A stretch of DNA of 64,000 nt, from positions 2,297,740 through 2,361,739 of the forward strand of contig NZ_CP014222.1 in NCBI RefSeq assembly GCF_000969645.2. The letters are read 5' to 3'. The first letter of the stretch is position 1; each line of letters begins with the position of its first letter. The DNA comes from Janthinobacterium sp. B9-8. Lineage in GTDB: Bacteria > Pseudomonadota > Gammaproteobacteria > Burkholderiales > Chitinibacteraceae. Below, one piece after another: positions 31,425-40,980 of the stretch. The notes below the pieces were generated by a model that was not told the DNA's origin, did no database searches, and saw only the letters and a program-made list of their open reading frames with translations. The position numbers were made by a program, and so were the translations under genes.

Positions 31425-34205
31425 TTACTTTTTATTAAAATCGCCCGCATACACCACGGATAATTTTGCCGGGTCGATGTATTTCACCATCACCGCTTTA
31501 ATCTGCGCCGGGCTTAAGGCTTTTAGCTTGGTTTCAAAATCTGCGCTAAATTGCATAGTTCTGCCCAAGTATAAATTACTGGCCAGAATACCCGCTAAGC
31601 TGCCGTCCTGAGTGCGCGATAATTGCATTTGCTGCACAAAACTTTCTTTACCTAGTTTAATTTCCACATCGGTAAAACCATCCTTGCGTACCCGTTCGAT
31701 TTCCTCACGGATGCCTGCTTCCAGCTTGGCACGGTTTTCCGGTGCATAAATTGCGTAGGTCAAGAAACTACCTGATTCATCCTGACTAGAAACTTGTACG
31801 TTCGAGCCCCCACCGTAGCTAATGCCGTCTTTCTGGCGAATACGTTCCAGAATTCTGGAATTCATACTGCCGCCTAAAAGGTAATTAGCAAAAGCTAGCG
31901 CCGGGTAATCAGCGTGCGCTTCACCTACAGGCAGCGCAATGCGGCCAATAAAAAAGGCATTGGCTTTATCAGGTGTAGGCTGTTTAATATCTAATGGCTT
32001 ATTCGGCTGAAAAGGCTCATCTAAACGGGCGTAATCTTGCTTGGCATTCCAGCTGCCATACTGCTTAGCCAGCTGAGCTTTAATCGCTGCTTCGTCAAAA
32101 TCACCCACTACAGCAACTTCAGCGTGATTGGCTCCGTAAAACTCTGCCCAAAACGCTTTAAGATCTGCAAGTTTAGCGGCTTTTACTTGGGTAATTTGCT
32201 GCTCAAGGCTGATATAAGCACGTGGGTCACCCTCTGGCCAGGTATTTAAATGGCTTTTAAGCAAATCAGAAGCAATGGGTTGCGGCTCTTTACGCGATGA
32301 TTCCAGCTGCGCCAATTCTTTATTAATCAGCAATAAAAACTCAGCTTCATCAAATGCAGGCTGGCGTAAAGCGTCATTAACCAAATCCAATACTTTAGGT
32401 AATTTATCTTTTACCGTTTCCACATAAACCGAAAGCTGATTAACATCACCTATTATTTGCAATTTGGCTTGTAATTGATCCAATTGCTCAGCAAATTGCT
32501 TGCTCGTTAGTTTCTGAGTGCCTCGATCAAGCATTTCAGCGGTTAAACCTGCAATCAGTGCTTTGCCATGTAGATTTTTTTCATTACCCATATTCAATGA
32601 CAAACTGGCCGATACTGTATTACCGCGAGTGGATTTAGGCAAAAAAGCGTATTTCATGCCATTGGCAAACTGGCCACTGTGCGTGCGCTTATCAATGTTT
32701 TCTGGCGAGGCAACAAAACGTTCACCTTCAGCCATCGCAACACCGGGCTTAAACTGCTTAATTTGTTCGGCCAAATCAACTTTGGCAGGCAGAGGTGCGC
32801 GCTGTGGATTGGCTTCAGGAATAAATTCGCCCGTAGTGCGGTTACTGGATTTTAACCAGGTTTGCGCCACACGCTGCACATCGGCTTTGCTTAAGGCTTT
32901 GACCCGGTCTCTTAATAAGAATAATAAACGCCAATCGCCATTGCCAATATAATCAGATAAGGCTACACCCAATTGCTCCGGGTTATTAAATACTTTAGCC
33001 ATATCACTATCTATCTTGGTTTTAGCACGGGCAAGCTCTTCATCACTAATCGGGTTATTTGCCAGATCTTCAATTGTATTAAGCAACACTTTCTTTGCCA
33101 TAATGATGCTTTGATCATTTTTCTCCAGCGGCAATATGGCATTCTGTTCACTACGTAATTCCACACCAAACAAAATAAAGCCCGGCTCTTCCAAATTGGC
33201 CGACCATGAAAATACGCCGGTGCCTAATTTACTTTCTACGAGTGATTTATATAAACGGCCATTAGGCGTATCGCCCAGAATAATAGAGAGCACTTCAAAC
33301 GCAGCATAATCAGGATGCGCCGCTGGCACCGTATGGTAGGCCGCGCCCACAAACTGGCTCTCGCCCACGCGGCGAATCACCACGCTGCGCTCGCCATCTT
33401 GCGCAGGATCTAAAGTGTACGTGTTTTCAATAATGCGCTTAGGACGAGGAATAACGCCGAATTTCTTTTCAATTAATTTCAGCGTTTGCGCGGTATCAAA
33501 AGAACCCGCTACCACAAGTACTGCATTATCCGGCTGATAGTACTTTCGCCAAAAATCTTGCAGGCGTTTGATATTGACGTTTTCTACATCGGTACGCGCA
33601 CCAATCGTGTCTTTACCGTAGTTATGCCATTGATAAGCCGCAGATAAGATGCGTTGAATCAGAATACGTGAAGCCGAATTTTCGTTTTTTTCCATTTCAT
33701 TGCGCACAACGGAAAACTCGGTTTTTAAATCATCACCCGAGATGCGCGAATTTACCATGCGATCGGCTTCCATAGAGATTGCCCATTCCAGGGTCTCTGG
33801 CTTAGCGGCAAACGTCTCATAATAATTGGTGCGATCCAGCCATGTGGTGCCATTAAATTGCACGCCGCGCTGGCTCATTTCTTCCCACAGCCTTGGATGC
33901 GCCTTGCTGCCTTTAAACATTAAATGCTCTAACAGGTGGGCCATGCCCGTTTCGCCGTAGTTTTCATGCTTAGAGCCCACACGGTAAGTGATATTCACCG
34001 TTGTGATGGGTTTGCTGGCATCCGGCACCAGCAATACTTTTAAGCCGTTGCTAAGCTCATATTCATTCATTCCCTCTACAGAACGAATCAGCTTCAAACC
34101 TGAAGCAGTGGCGCTGCTGCTTGCAGGAACCGCCGCCGGGCTAATGGAAGGAAGAAAGGCAAGGGCAAGCGCTAAGCTTAAAAACGTCAGGCGAGGTAGC
34201 TTCAT
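31425..34205 (-). CDS. two-domain M16 family zinc metallopeptidase, exported
   Basis: An insulinase-type peptidase of about 926 residues. From the ATG at 34205 a signal peptide (MKLPRLTFLSLALALAFLPS) leads the protein to the periplasm. The first M16 unit carries the inverted zinc motif HLLEH at about 90-94 and a downstream glutamate in the VVRNEMEKNE region. A second M16-like unit (from about 510, starting THSGQFANGMKYAFLP) lacks HxxEH and should be the structural half, as is normal in this family. Relatives of the PqqL/zinc-protease type degrade peptides in the periplasm. Sixteen extra codons upstream are open, but the chosen ATG begins the signal peptide and has GGAA upstream. It is monocistronic. 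Confidence 0.9.
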   Translation of the reverse strand: MKLPRLTFLSLALALAFLPSISPAAVPASSSATASGLKLIRSVEGMNEYELSNGLKVLLVPDASKPITTVNITYRVGSKHENYGETGMAHLLEHLMFKGSKAHPRLWEEMSQRGVQFNGTTWLDRTNYYETFAAKPETLEWAISMEADRMVNSRISGDDLKTEFSVVRNEMEKNENSASRILIQRILSAAYQWHNYGKDTIGARTDVENVNIKRLQDFWRKYYQPDNAVLVVAGSFDTAQTLKLIEKKFGVIPRPKRIIENTYTLDPAQDGERSVVIRRVGESQFVGAAYHTVPAAHPDYAAFEVLSIILGDTPNGRLYKSLVESKLGTGVFSWSANLEEPGFILFGVELRSEQNAILPLEKNDQSIIMAKKVLLNTIEDLANNPISDEELARAKTKIDSDMAKVFNNPEQLGVALSDYIGNGDWRLLFLLRDRVKALSKADVQRVAQTWLKSSNRTTGEFIPEANPQRAPLPAKVDLAEQIKQFKPGVAMAEGERFVASPENIDKRTHSGQFANGMKYAFLPKSTRGNTVSASLSLNMGNEKNLHGKALIAGLTAEMLDRGTQKLTSKQFAEQLDQLQAKLQIIGDVNQLSVYVETVKDKLPKVLDLVNDALRQPAFDEAEFLLLINKELAQLESSRKEPQPIASDLLKSHLNTWPEGDPRAYISLEQQITQVKAAKLADLKAFWAEFYGANHAEVAVVGDFDEAAIKAQLAKQYGSWNAKQDYARLDEPFQPNKPLDIKQPTPDKANAFFIGRIALPVGEAHADYPALAFANYLLGGSMNSRILERIRQKDGISYGGGSNVQVSSQDESGSFLTYAIYAPENRAKLEAGIREEIERVRKDGFTDVEIKLGKESFVQQMQLSRTQDGSLAGILASNLYLGRTMQFSADFETKLKALSPAQIKAVMVKYIDPAKLSVVYAGDFNKK

Positions 34206-34452
34206 AGTTTCCATCTTGTTAGAAAAGATAAGTGGCACATCATGACAAGGCAATAACTTACTTAAGTATGTCCATATTTAAGCATAAATTGAAAGCAATT
34301 AACGGGCTCAAACAATACTTAAGCTTGTAAAACCTAATAATGCTTCTTTTTTAGTATATGGATAAGCGGCTTTTCAGGGCATGGCAATAGTGGGAAAGCC
34401 AAATACCAAACAATTAGCTACCATGCTAACTATTAGCCATAGAGATAAATAC

Positions 34453-34911
34453 ATGGATCCCATTAAAAACCAGCTGAGCATCTCGCTCCCTAACGAGCTA
34501 ACCCAGCTCTCACGCCTGTATCGCAGTGCAGTAGATCAGTGCGCACATCGCTGCGGTTTAACCCTCGCCAGTGCCTGGCCTCTGGTCTTAATCGGCCGCA
34601 ATAAAGACATACGCCACGGTGTGCTGGCCGAAATGGTGGGGATAGAAGCCGCATCTTTAATCCGCGTGATTGATCGACTTGTGGCCGATCAACTTGTTTT
34701 ACGCACGGAAGACCCCTTGGATCGGCGGGCCAAAATACTCTGTTTAACCGAAGAGGGACGCCAGCATGCCGGACAAATCGAGATCCTGCTTGCCGAGCTA
34801 AGAAGCCACGTTTTTTCTGACTTGCCCATAGAAGACTTAGAAGCCTGCAACCGTATTTTTAACCATATACGGCTTTCTTTGGAACAGTTTTTAAGTGAGC
34901 AAGCCGCGTGA
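34453..34911 (+). CDS. MarR-family transcriptional regulator
   Basis: A 152-residue winged-helix repressor-type protein. The DNA-binding part is clear: VLAEMVGIEAASLIRVIDRL as helix-turn-helix, followed by the wing DPLDRRAKILCLTEEGR. Dimerisation helices lie at both ends. The gene overlaps the start of the FUSC permease gene by four bases (GTGA), so it is cotranscribed with the efflux operon and probably represses it until a phenolic or aromatic effector is bound, as is common for this family. I chose the ATG at 34453, preceded by GAGATAA; open codons extend to 34381 but add a poorly coding-like stretch. Confidence 0.88.
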   Translation: MDPIKNQLSISLPNELTQLSRLYRSAVDQCAHRCGLTLASAWPLVLIGRNKDIRHGVLAEMVGIEAASLIRVIDRLVADQLVLRTEDPLDRRAKILCLTEEGRQHAGQIEILLAELRSHVFSDLPIEDLEACNRIFNHIRLSLEQFLSEQAA

Positions 34912-36944
34912 AATTGCCCACATTTGGCGAAATATCTTTTTCGCTCAAAAGCTTTGCCGCCGCCATGCTGGCACTATATATCGCCTTTAGCATGGATTTA
35001 CCCCGGCCATTCTGGGCCATGCTCACAGCGTATATTGTGGCTCACCCTTTTTCGGGAGCGGTGCGCTCTAAAGCCATTTATCGCGTGATTGGCACGGTGC
35101 TGGGCTCGATTGTCACGCTACTGCTGGTGCCCAATTTAGTTAATTCACCCGAATTACTGCTGCTAGCGCTCGCCTTATGGATCAGCCTTTGCATCTACGT
35201 CTCTTTGCTTGATCGCACCCCGCGCAGCTATACCTTTTTGCTGGCAGGCTATACCTGTGCCTTGATCGGTTTTCCCAGCGTCAGCATGCCCGGCGCAATT
35301 TTTGATGTGGCCCTTGCCCGCGTAGAAGAAATCACCTTGGGCATTGTTTGCGCCACGCTGATTCACAGCCTGATTCTCCCCGTGCCCGTAGGCCCCAACT
35401 TGCTAGCGCGGATTGATGAAGCACGGGATAAAGCAAGAACATGGATACTTGATGTTTTAAAAAGCAACAAAGATAACGATAGCGATCGACGAAAAATGGC
35501 CGGTACCATTTCTGAACTGCGCCTTTTAGCCACCCACCTGCCCTTTGATACCTCGCGTCTGAGCTGGGCCTCGGGACTAGTCAATGGCCTATGCGATCAA
35601 CTCGCCTTAGCGCTACCGCTGCTTTACGCCATTGAAGACCGTAAGCTGGCACTGGGCGAGATCCCCCCTGAGTGGCAGGCTCTGCTCAATCGTATCGCCG
35701 CCTGGATTGAAGCGGGTACCAATGCCGCACAGGCTGATGCGCTTTATGCAGAAATTGCTGCGATCAAGCCCAAGGCCAGCGCGCAAAGTACCTGGCAAGA
35801 TGTGCTGCTGATTAATTTGGGCACACGGCTTACGGCGCTAATTCAGTGTTGCACCCACGCAGCAGAGATTCGCCGTGCGATGAATCAGTCATCCTCGGTA
35901 CTGGGCGCTGATATAGAAAAAATTCTGATCAAAACCAATACAGATAAACTGCACCGAGACCGAGGCCTTGCCTTTAGATCGGCGCTTACGGCCTTTTTGG
36001 CCATTACCCTCAGCGGCGCTTTCTGGATTGCCTCCGCCTGGCCATCGGGCATGATGGCACCGGTCATGGCCGCCGTCGCCTGCTCGCTTTTTGCCGCGCT
36101 GGATGATCCTGCCCCCGCCATTAAAGCTACTTTTATTCTGGCAGTGGTCACCATTCCCCTCTCTGCTTTTTATCTGTTAGTGGCGCTCCCTGCCACCCAT
36201 AGCTTTGGCATGCTGGCGATGCTGATGTTCCCTGTGTTTTTTATTTTAGGCATTTTTATGATGCGGCCAGCCAGTGCTTTTCCTGCACTGATGATTACCT
36301 TGGTGCTGGCTAGCACACTGGCTTTGCAAGACACCGCTATGGCCGATATGAATACTTTTTTAAATAACAAATTTGGTGAATTAGCAGGTATCGCCAGTGC
36401 CCTTGTTGTAACGGGGCTCATTCGATCTTTATCGGGTGAATGGGTCGTTAATCGCCTCCTACTTGCGGGCTGGCAAGATTTAGCCAAGCTGGGTAAGGCA
36501 GCAACACCCGATAAAGGCTTTGCCTCACGGATGATAGACAGGCTGGGCTTACTTGCGCCGCGCTTAGCCACCCTGAGCGACCCCGCGCCTGCCGCCAGCG
36601 TGCTCAATGATTTACGCATCGGCCACGAAATGACCATCTTGATTCAGTATCAAGATCAGTTGCCCTTGCATATCCAGCCACTACTCACGCAGCTATCGCA
36701 ATACTTTGCAGGGCGCGCCAAACAAGCGATCCCTTCTGCAAATCTGCTCAGCCAATTAGATAGCACCTTGCGTGGGGCTATTCAGGAAACCGCCTCGGCG
36801 GCACAGCTCGCTTTGATTGCCGCCTTAGTCGGTATCCGCCGCGATTTATTCCCAGATACCGTAGCAAATTTATCTCATCAACCCATCGCAGACTTATCGC
36901 AACAAGCCATAGCCCTGCCCAATCATCAGGACGAAAAACCATGA
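34908..36944 (+). CDS. FUSC-family inner-membrane efflux permease (AaeB-like)
   Basis: A 678-residue protein of the fusaric acid resistance/AaeB family. The layout is typical: an N-terminal block of about six membrane helices (residues 10-165), a soluble central domain (about 170-350), a second block of six helices (about 350-505) and a soluble C-terminal domain. The segment SMDLPRPFWAMLTAYIVAHP is characteristic. It starts with GTG overlapping the MarR stop. With the DUF1656 protein, the HlyD adaptor and the NodT channel downstream it would form a complete envelope-spanning pump, probably for aromatic acids or similar drugs. The substrate is an inference from the family. Confidence 0.93.
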   Translation: MKLPTFGEISFSLKSFAAAMLALYIAFSMDLPRPFWAMLTAYIVAHPFSGAVRSKAIYRVIGTVLGSIVTLLLVPNLVNSPELLLLALALWISLCIYVSLLDRTPRSYTFLLAGYTCALIGFPSVSMPGAIFDVALARVEEITLGIVCATLIHSLILPVPVGPNLLARIDEARDKARTWILDVLKSNKDNDSDRRKMAGTISELRLLATHLPFDTSRLSWASGLVNGLCDQLALALPLLYAIEDRKLALGEIPPEWQALLNRIAAWIEAGTNAAQADALYAEIAAIKPKASAQSTWQDVLLINLGTRLTALIQCCTHAAEIRRAMNQSSSVLGADIEKILIKTNTDKLHRDRGLAFRSALTAFLAITLSGAFWIASAWPSGMMAPVMAAVACSLFAALDDPAPAIKATFILAVVTIPLSAFYLLVALPATHSFGMLAMLMFPVFFILGIFMMRPASAFPALMITLVLASTLALQDTAMADMNTFLNNKFGELAGIASALVVTGLIRSLSGEWVVNRLLLAGWQDLAKLGKAATPDKGFASRMIDRLGLLAPRLATLSDPAPAASVLNDLRIGHEMTILIQYQDQLPLHIQPLLTQLSQYFAGRAKQAIPSANLLSQLDSTLRGAIQETASAAQLALIAALVGIRRDLFPDTVANLSHQPIADLSQQAIALPNHQDEKP

Positions 36945-36984
36945 TTAACCTTGCTTGTTTTCGGCCCGCTCAGGAGCCACAGCA

Positions 36985-37182
36985 ATGATGGAAATTGAAT
37001 TGTTTGGATTGTTTATGCCGCAGCTCTTAGTGCTCAGCATACTGGCCTTTCTACCTTACTGGCTCACCCGCTGGGTTTTTCAGCGCCTTGGCGTTTATCA
37101 CTGGGTATGGCACCCGGCGCTGTTTGATACGGCGCTCTACGTCATCCTTTTAGGCCTTATCAACACGCTTCTATCGAGTTAA
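36985..37182 (+). CDS. DUF1656 small membrane protein (AaeX-like)
   Basis: A 65-residue protein with two membrane helices (about 10-28 and 43-62) of the DUF1656/AaeX family, regularly found between FUSC permeases and their HlyD adaptors. The segment ELFGLFMPQLL at the N-terminus is typical. Start chosen at the ATG at 36985, which has AGGAG eight bases upstream; codons to 36955 are open but lie before the ribosome site. It ends three bases before the adaptor gene. Function within the pump is unknown. Confidence 0.88.
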   Translation: MMEIELFGLFMPQLLVLSILAFLPYWLTRWVFQRLGVYHWVWHPALFDTALYVILLGLINTLLSS

Positions 37183-37185
37183 AAA

Positions 37186-38103
37186 ATGAAAAAAATAATC
37201 CAGATTCTGATTACCTTAGCCGTAGTGGCCGCCGCCATTTTTATCGGCATGCGTCTATGGAATCACTATGAAGTAGAGCCATGGACACGAGATGGCCGCG
37301 TGCGCGCGCAAGTGATTCAAGTGGCTCCCGATGTGAGCGGCCAAGTTACCGCTGTGGCCGTGCGGGATAATCAGGAAGTAAAAGCAGGCCAGCTTTTATT
37401 TGAAATTGACAGAGAGCGATTTGCACTCTCTTTACGTCAGGCCGAAGCCGCCGTACAGGCACAGCGCAGTGCCTTAAAACAAGCGGAGCGTGAAGCCAGC
37501 CGTAATAAATCGCTCAGTGGGGTAATTTCTCAAGAAAGCATCGAGCAAACCCTTTCAAAAGTTGAATCTCTGCAAGCCGCAATGGCGCAGGCCGTAGCCA
37601 ATCATGAAGTAGCCAAGCTTAATCTAGCACGCTCACGCGTCTACGCCTCAGTAAACGGCGTGATCACCAATCTGGATTTGCAAAAAGGCGGCTTTGCTAC
37701 CGCTGGCAGACCCACGCTGGCACTGGTTGATCGGGATTCCTTCTATGTGGAAGGTTATTTTGAAGAAACCAAACTAGGGAAAATCAAATTAAATGCCCCC
37801 GTCACCATGAATATCATGGGGCAAAAAACTGAAATTAAAGGCCATGTAGAAAGCATCGCCGCAGGGATTGCCGATAGGGATCGCGGTGCCAGCAGCAATC
37901 TTTTGCCCAATATCAACCCCACTTTTAACTGGGTACGTTTAGCTCAGCGCATCCCAGTACGCGTGGCTATCGATAAAGTCCCGAGCGAAATCCATCTGGT
38001 GGCGGGGCAAACGGTGACGGTTAAAGTCCAGCCTGCGGACAAGGAGCATCAGGCTGCGGGGCCAGCGGCAACAGTTAGCTCCCAGCCTGCGGCAAAGAAA
38101 TAA
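37186..38103 (+). CDS. HlyD-family efflux adaptor (AaeA-like)
   Basis: This 305-residue membrane-fusion protein links the FUSC permease to the outer-membrane channel. One membrane helix (about 4-22) anchors it. The lipoyl halves are VAPDVSGQVTAVAVRDNQEV and VYASVNGVITNLDLQKGGFA, joined by a short coiled coil of about 70 residues. The beta-barrel follows, with YVEGYFEETKLGKI. The WTRDGRVRAQVIQVAPDVSG opening is typical for AaeA/EmrA-like adaptors. The C-terminal tail is alanine-rich and low in complexity. Tightly packed in the operon on both sides (three-base gaps). Confidence 0.93.
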   Translation: MKKIIQILITLAVVAAAIFIGMRLWNHYEVEPWTRDGRVRAQVIQVAPDVSGQVTAVAVRDNQEVKAGQLLFEIDRERFALSLRQAEAAVQAQRSALKQAEREASRNKSLSGVISQESIEQTLSKVESLQAAMAQAVANHEVAKLNLARSRVYASVNGVITNLDLQKGGFATAGRPTLALVDRDSFYVEGYFEETKLGKIKLNAPVTMNIMGQKTEIKGHVESIAAGIADRDRGASSNLLPNINPTFNWVRLAQRIPVRVAIDKVPSEIHLVAGQTVTVKVQPADKEHQAAGPAATVSSQPAAKK

Positions 38104-38106
38104 GAG

Positions 38107-39525
38107 ATGATCATGCTAAAAAAAATACCTTTATTTACCTTGATTACCTTAGCGGGCTGTGCCGCCGTTGGCCCTGATTACCAAGGCCCAACTGCCAGCA
38201 AAATAGATAGCAGCACCGCACAAAGTGGGTTTTTAGACGCTAAAAGCGAAGCAGCCCTGCCGAAGAATTGGTGGCAGCTTTACCGTGAGCCCGCACTCAA
38301 CAAGCTAGTTGAGCAAGCCTTTACCGCCAACACCGATTTACGCCAAGCGGCCGCTAATCTAGCCCGCACTCGTGCCCTCTTGGGTGAAGCGCAAAGCTTA
38401 AAATCGCCCAATATCGGCATGAGCCTTGCTCCGGGTTATGGTCGCCCTTCCGCTGCAGCCAAAGGCTTACCCAAGGCTTTGGATGATGATTTTAGCTACG
38501 ACACCGGCGTGAGCGTGTCTTACCAATTTGATTTGGTCGGCAAAATCAGTAGAGGGATTGAAGCATCGCAGGCCGATAGCGAAGCCGCCAAAGCTGCCTA
38601 TGATTTAGTCCGCGTCTCTGTTGCTGGCGAAACCACCCGCGCCTTTGCGGATATCTGCTCATCAGGCAGGCAGCTGCAAGTCGCCCAGCAATCAGTTAAC
38701 TTGCAAAAGCAAAGCTTGGGTTTGGATGAAAAACTCTTTAAAGCAGGCCGAGGCACATCTTTAGATGTAGTTCGTTCACTCGGGCAATTGGCCCAGTTGC
38801 AAGCCGCCCTGCCGCCCCTGCAAGCACAGCGCCGTATCGCCATGTATCGCCTTGCCGTACTGACTGGCCATGTGCCTGAAGCCATCGAATCGGTCTTACC
38901 TGCGTCGGTTTTACAGTGCAATACCACACCGCAACTGGCCAGTACGATTCCTAGCGGCAAAGGCAGTGATTTACTGCGCCGCCGTCCGGATATCCGCCAA
39001 GCCGAACGCAGCCTAGCCGCAGCCACCGCCCGCATTGGCGTGGTCACTGCCGATCTTTATCCTAGCATCAGTCTGGGATTAACCGCTGGGTCCACCGGCG
39101 CTTTAGATCAATTTGGCGATAGCAACACCATGCGCTGGGGCATCGGCCCGCTGATTTCTTGGACCATACCCAATACTGGCGCAACCCGAGCCAGAATTGC
39201 AGCGGCCACGGCAGGTGCAAATGGCGCATTGGCTAAGTTCGACTCCACCGTGCTCACCGCCCTGCGCGAAGTAGAAAGCGCCCTCACCGTTTACGCTCGC
39301 GAGCTAGACCGCAATGCAGCGCTGATCAACGCAAAAAGCGCCAGCACCGAGGCCGCCAAACAAGCGCAGCAATTATATAAATCAGGGAAAACAAGCTATC
39401 TCACCGTGCTAGACGCCAACCGTAGCCTAGCCAGCGCAGAAAGCGCCCTCGCTAGCTCGAACGGCGCACTCACCAGCAACCAGATTGCGGTGTTTATGGC
39501 TTTAGGCGGGGGATGGGAGGAGTAA
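38107..39525 (+). CDS. NodT-family outer-membrane efflux lipoprotein
   Basis: A 472-residue outer-membrane factor of the RND/FUSC type. The signal peptide ends in a lipobox (LITLAGC), giving a lipid-modified Cys near residue 18 and the usual AAVGPDY start of the mature protein. Two OEP repeats follow, with NWWQLYREPALNKLVEQAF and LRRRPDIRQAERSLAAATAR as family landmarks and AREVESAL-like sequence in the second half. It is the last gene of the MarR-FUSC-DUF1656-HlyD-NodT operon and would provide its exit duct. A hairpin follows seven bases after the stop. Confidence 0.93.
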   Translation: MIMLKKIPLFTLITLAGCAAVGPDYQGPTASKIDSSTAQSGFLDAKSEAALPKNWWQLYREPALNKLVEQAFTANTDLRQAAANLARTRALLGEAQSLKSPNIGMSLAPGYGRPSAAAKGLPKALDDDFSYDTGVSVSYQFDLVGKISRGIEASQADSEAAKAAYDLVRVSVAGETTRAFADICSSGRQLQVAQQSVNLQKQSLGLDEKLFKAGRGTSLDVVRSLGQLAQLQAALPPLQAQRRIAMYRLAVLTGHVPEAIESVLPASVLQCNTTPQLASTIPSGKGSDLLRRRPDIRQAERSLAAATARIGVVTADLYPSISLGLTAGSTGALDQFGDSNTMRWGIGPLISWTIPNTGATRARIAAATAGANGALAKFDSTVLTALREVESALTVYARELDRNAALINAKSASTEAAKQAQQLYKSGKTSYLTVLDANRSLASAESALASSNGALTSNQIAVFMALGGGWEE

Positions 39526-39531
39526 GTTTAA

Positions 39532-39560
39532 GGTGGGCACGGTAAACCGCTTTGCCCACC
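39532..39560. terminator. hairpin between convergent genes
   Basis: GGTGGGCA pairs with TGCCCACC, with an inner CGGT/ACCG stem, giving a nested palindrome followed by CTAC. It lies between the NodT gene (plus) and ridA (minus). No long T-run is seen, so it may be a repetitive palindrome acting as a terminator. Confidence 0.5.
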
Positions 39561-39588
39561 CTACTATGCTTTTACAAACTCAAAAACC

Positions 39589-39969
39589 TTAAGCGCGCAG
39601 TGCGATCACTTCAATTTCAACCATGGCGTCTTTTGGCAGACGCGCGACTTCTACGCAACTGCGCGCCGGGTAGCTGCCTGTGCCTTCAAAGAAGCGGCTA
39701 TAGGCTTCATTGACTTCGGCAAAATGGTTTAAATCTTTTACAAATACCGTGGTTTTGATGATGTTGGATGCGTTCAGGCCCGCTTCAAGCAAGATGGCCG
39801 CCACATTGGCTAAGCACTGAGTGGTCTGTGCGCCAGCTGCTGCCGGCATTTCGCCTGTAGCCGGATCAATGGGTAATTGGCCGGAAGTAAAAACCAGCTG
39901 GCCAATATCTTTAGCTTGTACATAGGGGCCAATCGCTGCAGGGGCATTGCTGGTGTTCAGGTCTTTCAT
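39589..39969 (-). CDS. ridA: RidA family enamine/imine deaminase
   Basis: A 126-residue protein that hydrolyses reactive enamines and imines released by pyridoxal-phosphate enzymes. The family pattern is clear from the start (NAPAAIGPYVQAKDIGQLVFTSGQ), with Gly/Gln in the ligand cleft and the arginine of YPARSCVEVARLPKDAMVEIE near the C-terminus, equivalent to the substrate-binding Arg of E. coli RidA. The ATG at 39969 has AAAGGA six bases upstream; ten more codons are open before it but are not needed. Monocistronic. Confidence 0.93.
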   Translation of the reverse strand: MKDLNTSNAPAAIGPYVQAKDIGQLVFTSGQLPIDPATGEMPAAAGAQTTQCLANVAAILLEAGLNASNIIKTTVFVKDLNHFAEVNEAYSRFFEGTGSYPARSCVEVARLPKDAMVEIEVIALRA

Positions 39970-40182
39970 GGGGTGTCCTTTAGTCAAAATAAAAATCAAC
40001 GCTGTATAGACAATGATAACACCCCAAGCGGCGCGGCTTAAGTGAAGGTTACCCGATGCGTTAAGAACACCAGCTACTACACATAACTTTACACAAACAA
40101 CACATGCGCTTTACCTCGGTCAACTATTCTGCAGTTGTTGCAAGCCATCTTGCAAAACCAAACTACTCTCAAGGAAATCACC

Positions 40183-40686
40183 ATGTTCAGCGCACTTAAA
40201 GCCAAATTTCAACATCGCCAGATGAAACGCCGTGCAGCTATTATTGCTGTAATGGGGCTTTCTTTAGGCGGTTTAGCTTACGCAGCAGCACCAGACAATT
40301 GCGGTGGTGGGCCAGGTATGCGTCACGGCAATCCTGAGCAAATGCACAAAATGATGCAGGGCCGCTTAGATAAAGCGCTGAAAGAAGTAGGCGCAACAGA
40401 TGCGCAAAAAGCCCAGCTGAATCAACTTGCCGAGCAAGCGTTTACGGAAATGAAAACGCAACGGACCGCGATGCATGCTGATAAAGATGAGCTGCGCAAA
40501 GCCTTAAGCCAGACCACGGTAGATGCCGCACAGCTAGAAACACTGCGCGCGGCCAAGATCAAGGCAATGGATGAATCATCCCGTAAACTGACGGCGATCC
40601 TTGCCGAGGCCAGCAAAATTCTGACTCCGGAACAAAGACTTAAACTAGTTGAAAAAATGGACAGAAAAGGCCGTAAGCACGGTTAA
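40183..40686 (+). CDS. Spy/CpxP-like periplasmic LTxxQ protein
   Basis: A 167-residue exported, highly charged helical protein. The N-terminus has an arginine-rich cytoplasmic lead and a hydrophobic segment ending GGLAYAAAPDN, acting as signal sequence. The mature part is nearly all helix and carries ILTPEQRLKL, the LTxxQ motif of Spy and CpxP, near the C-terminus. Relatives are ATP-independent chaperones or repressors of envelope-stress kinases. It is followed about 300 bases later by an OmpR-type regulator and a CpxA-like kinase, matching the cpxP-cpxRA neighbourhood. Start at the ATG at 40183, with AAGGA seven bases upstream. Confidence 0.82.
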   Translation: MFSALKAKFQHRQMKRRAAIIAVMGLSLGGLAYAAAPDNCGGGPGMRHGNPEQMHKMMQGRLDKALKEVGATDAQKAQLNQLAEQAFTEMKTQRTAMHADKDELRKALSQTTVDAAQLETLRAAKIKAMDESSRKLTAILAEASKILTPEQRLKLVEKMDRKGRKHG

Positions 40687-40753
40687 TCAGGTTTTTTAAA
40701 ATGAAACCTGCTTATAAAAATGCTTCAGCTTAAAGCTGAGGGCGCAAAATCTC

Positions 40754-40834
40754 GAACCACAGATAGCACAGAGGAAACAACAGATTCGATGGTTTTCTCT
40801 GTGGACTCTGTGTCCTCGTTTTACTCTGTGGTTC
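40754..40834. repeat. ACCACAGAG-type inverted repeat, family 2
   Basis: GAACCACAGA and TCTGTGGTTC form 10-base perfect ends of an approximately 80-base element whose interior has more CACAGAG/CTCTGTG units. The same family forms the longer inverted repeat at 53034-53270 and a half-copy near 48905. It lies between the Spy-like gene and the regulator gene. Confidence 0.65.
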
Positions 40835-40884
40835 AAGGTTTAGCGCTCGATCAAGACTAATTGAAAAATCTTGCTAATCAGAAG

Positions 40885-40918
40885 AGCGGTGCGCAAAAAA
40901 ACGACTGGCACACCCTAG
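40885..40918. repeat. REP-like palindrome, family 1 copy B (inverted orientation)
   Basis: Read on the minus strand it gives AGGGTGTGCCAGTCG, a T-run and GCGCACCGC. It matches copy A with a few changes and lies about 60 bases before the response regulator gene. Confidence 0.65.
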
Positions 40919-40980
40919 AAAAAAACAGCTTTTTTGCTATGTTTTTGCCTTAACTTGAATCGCATCGCCACAGGAATCAC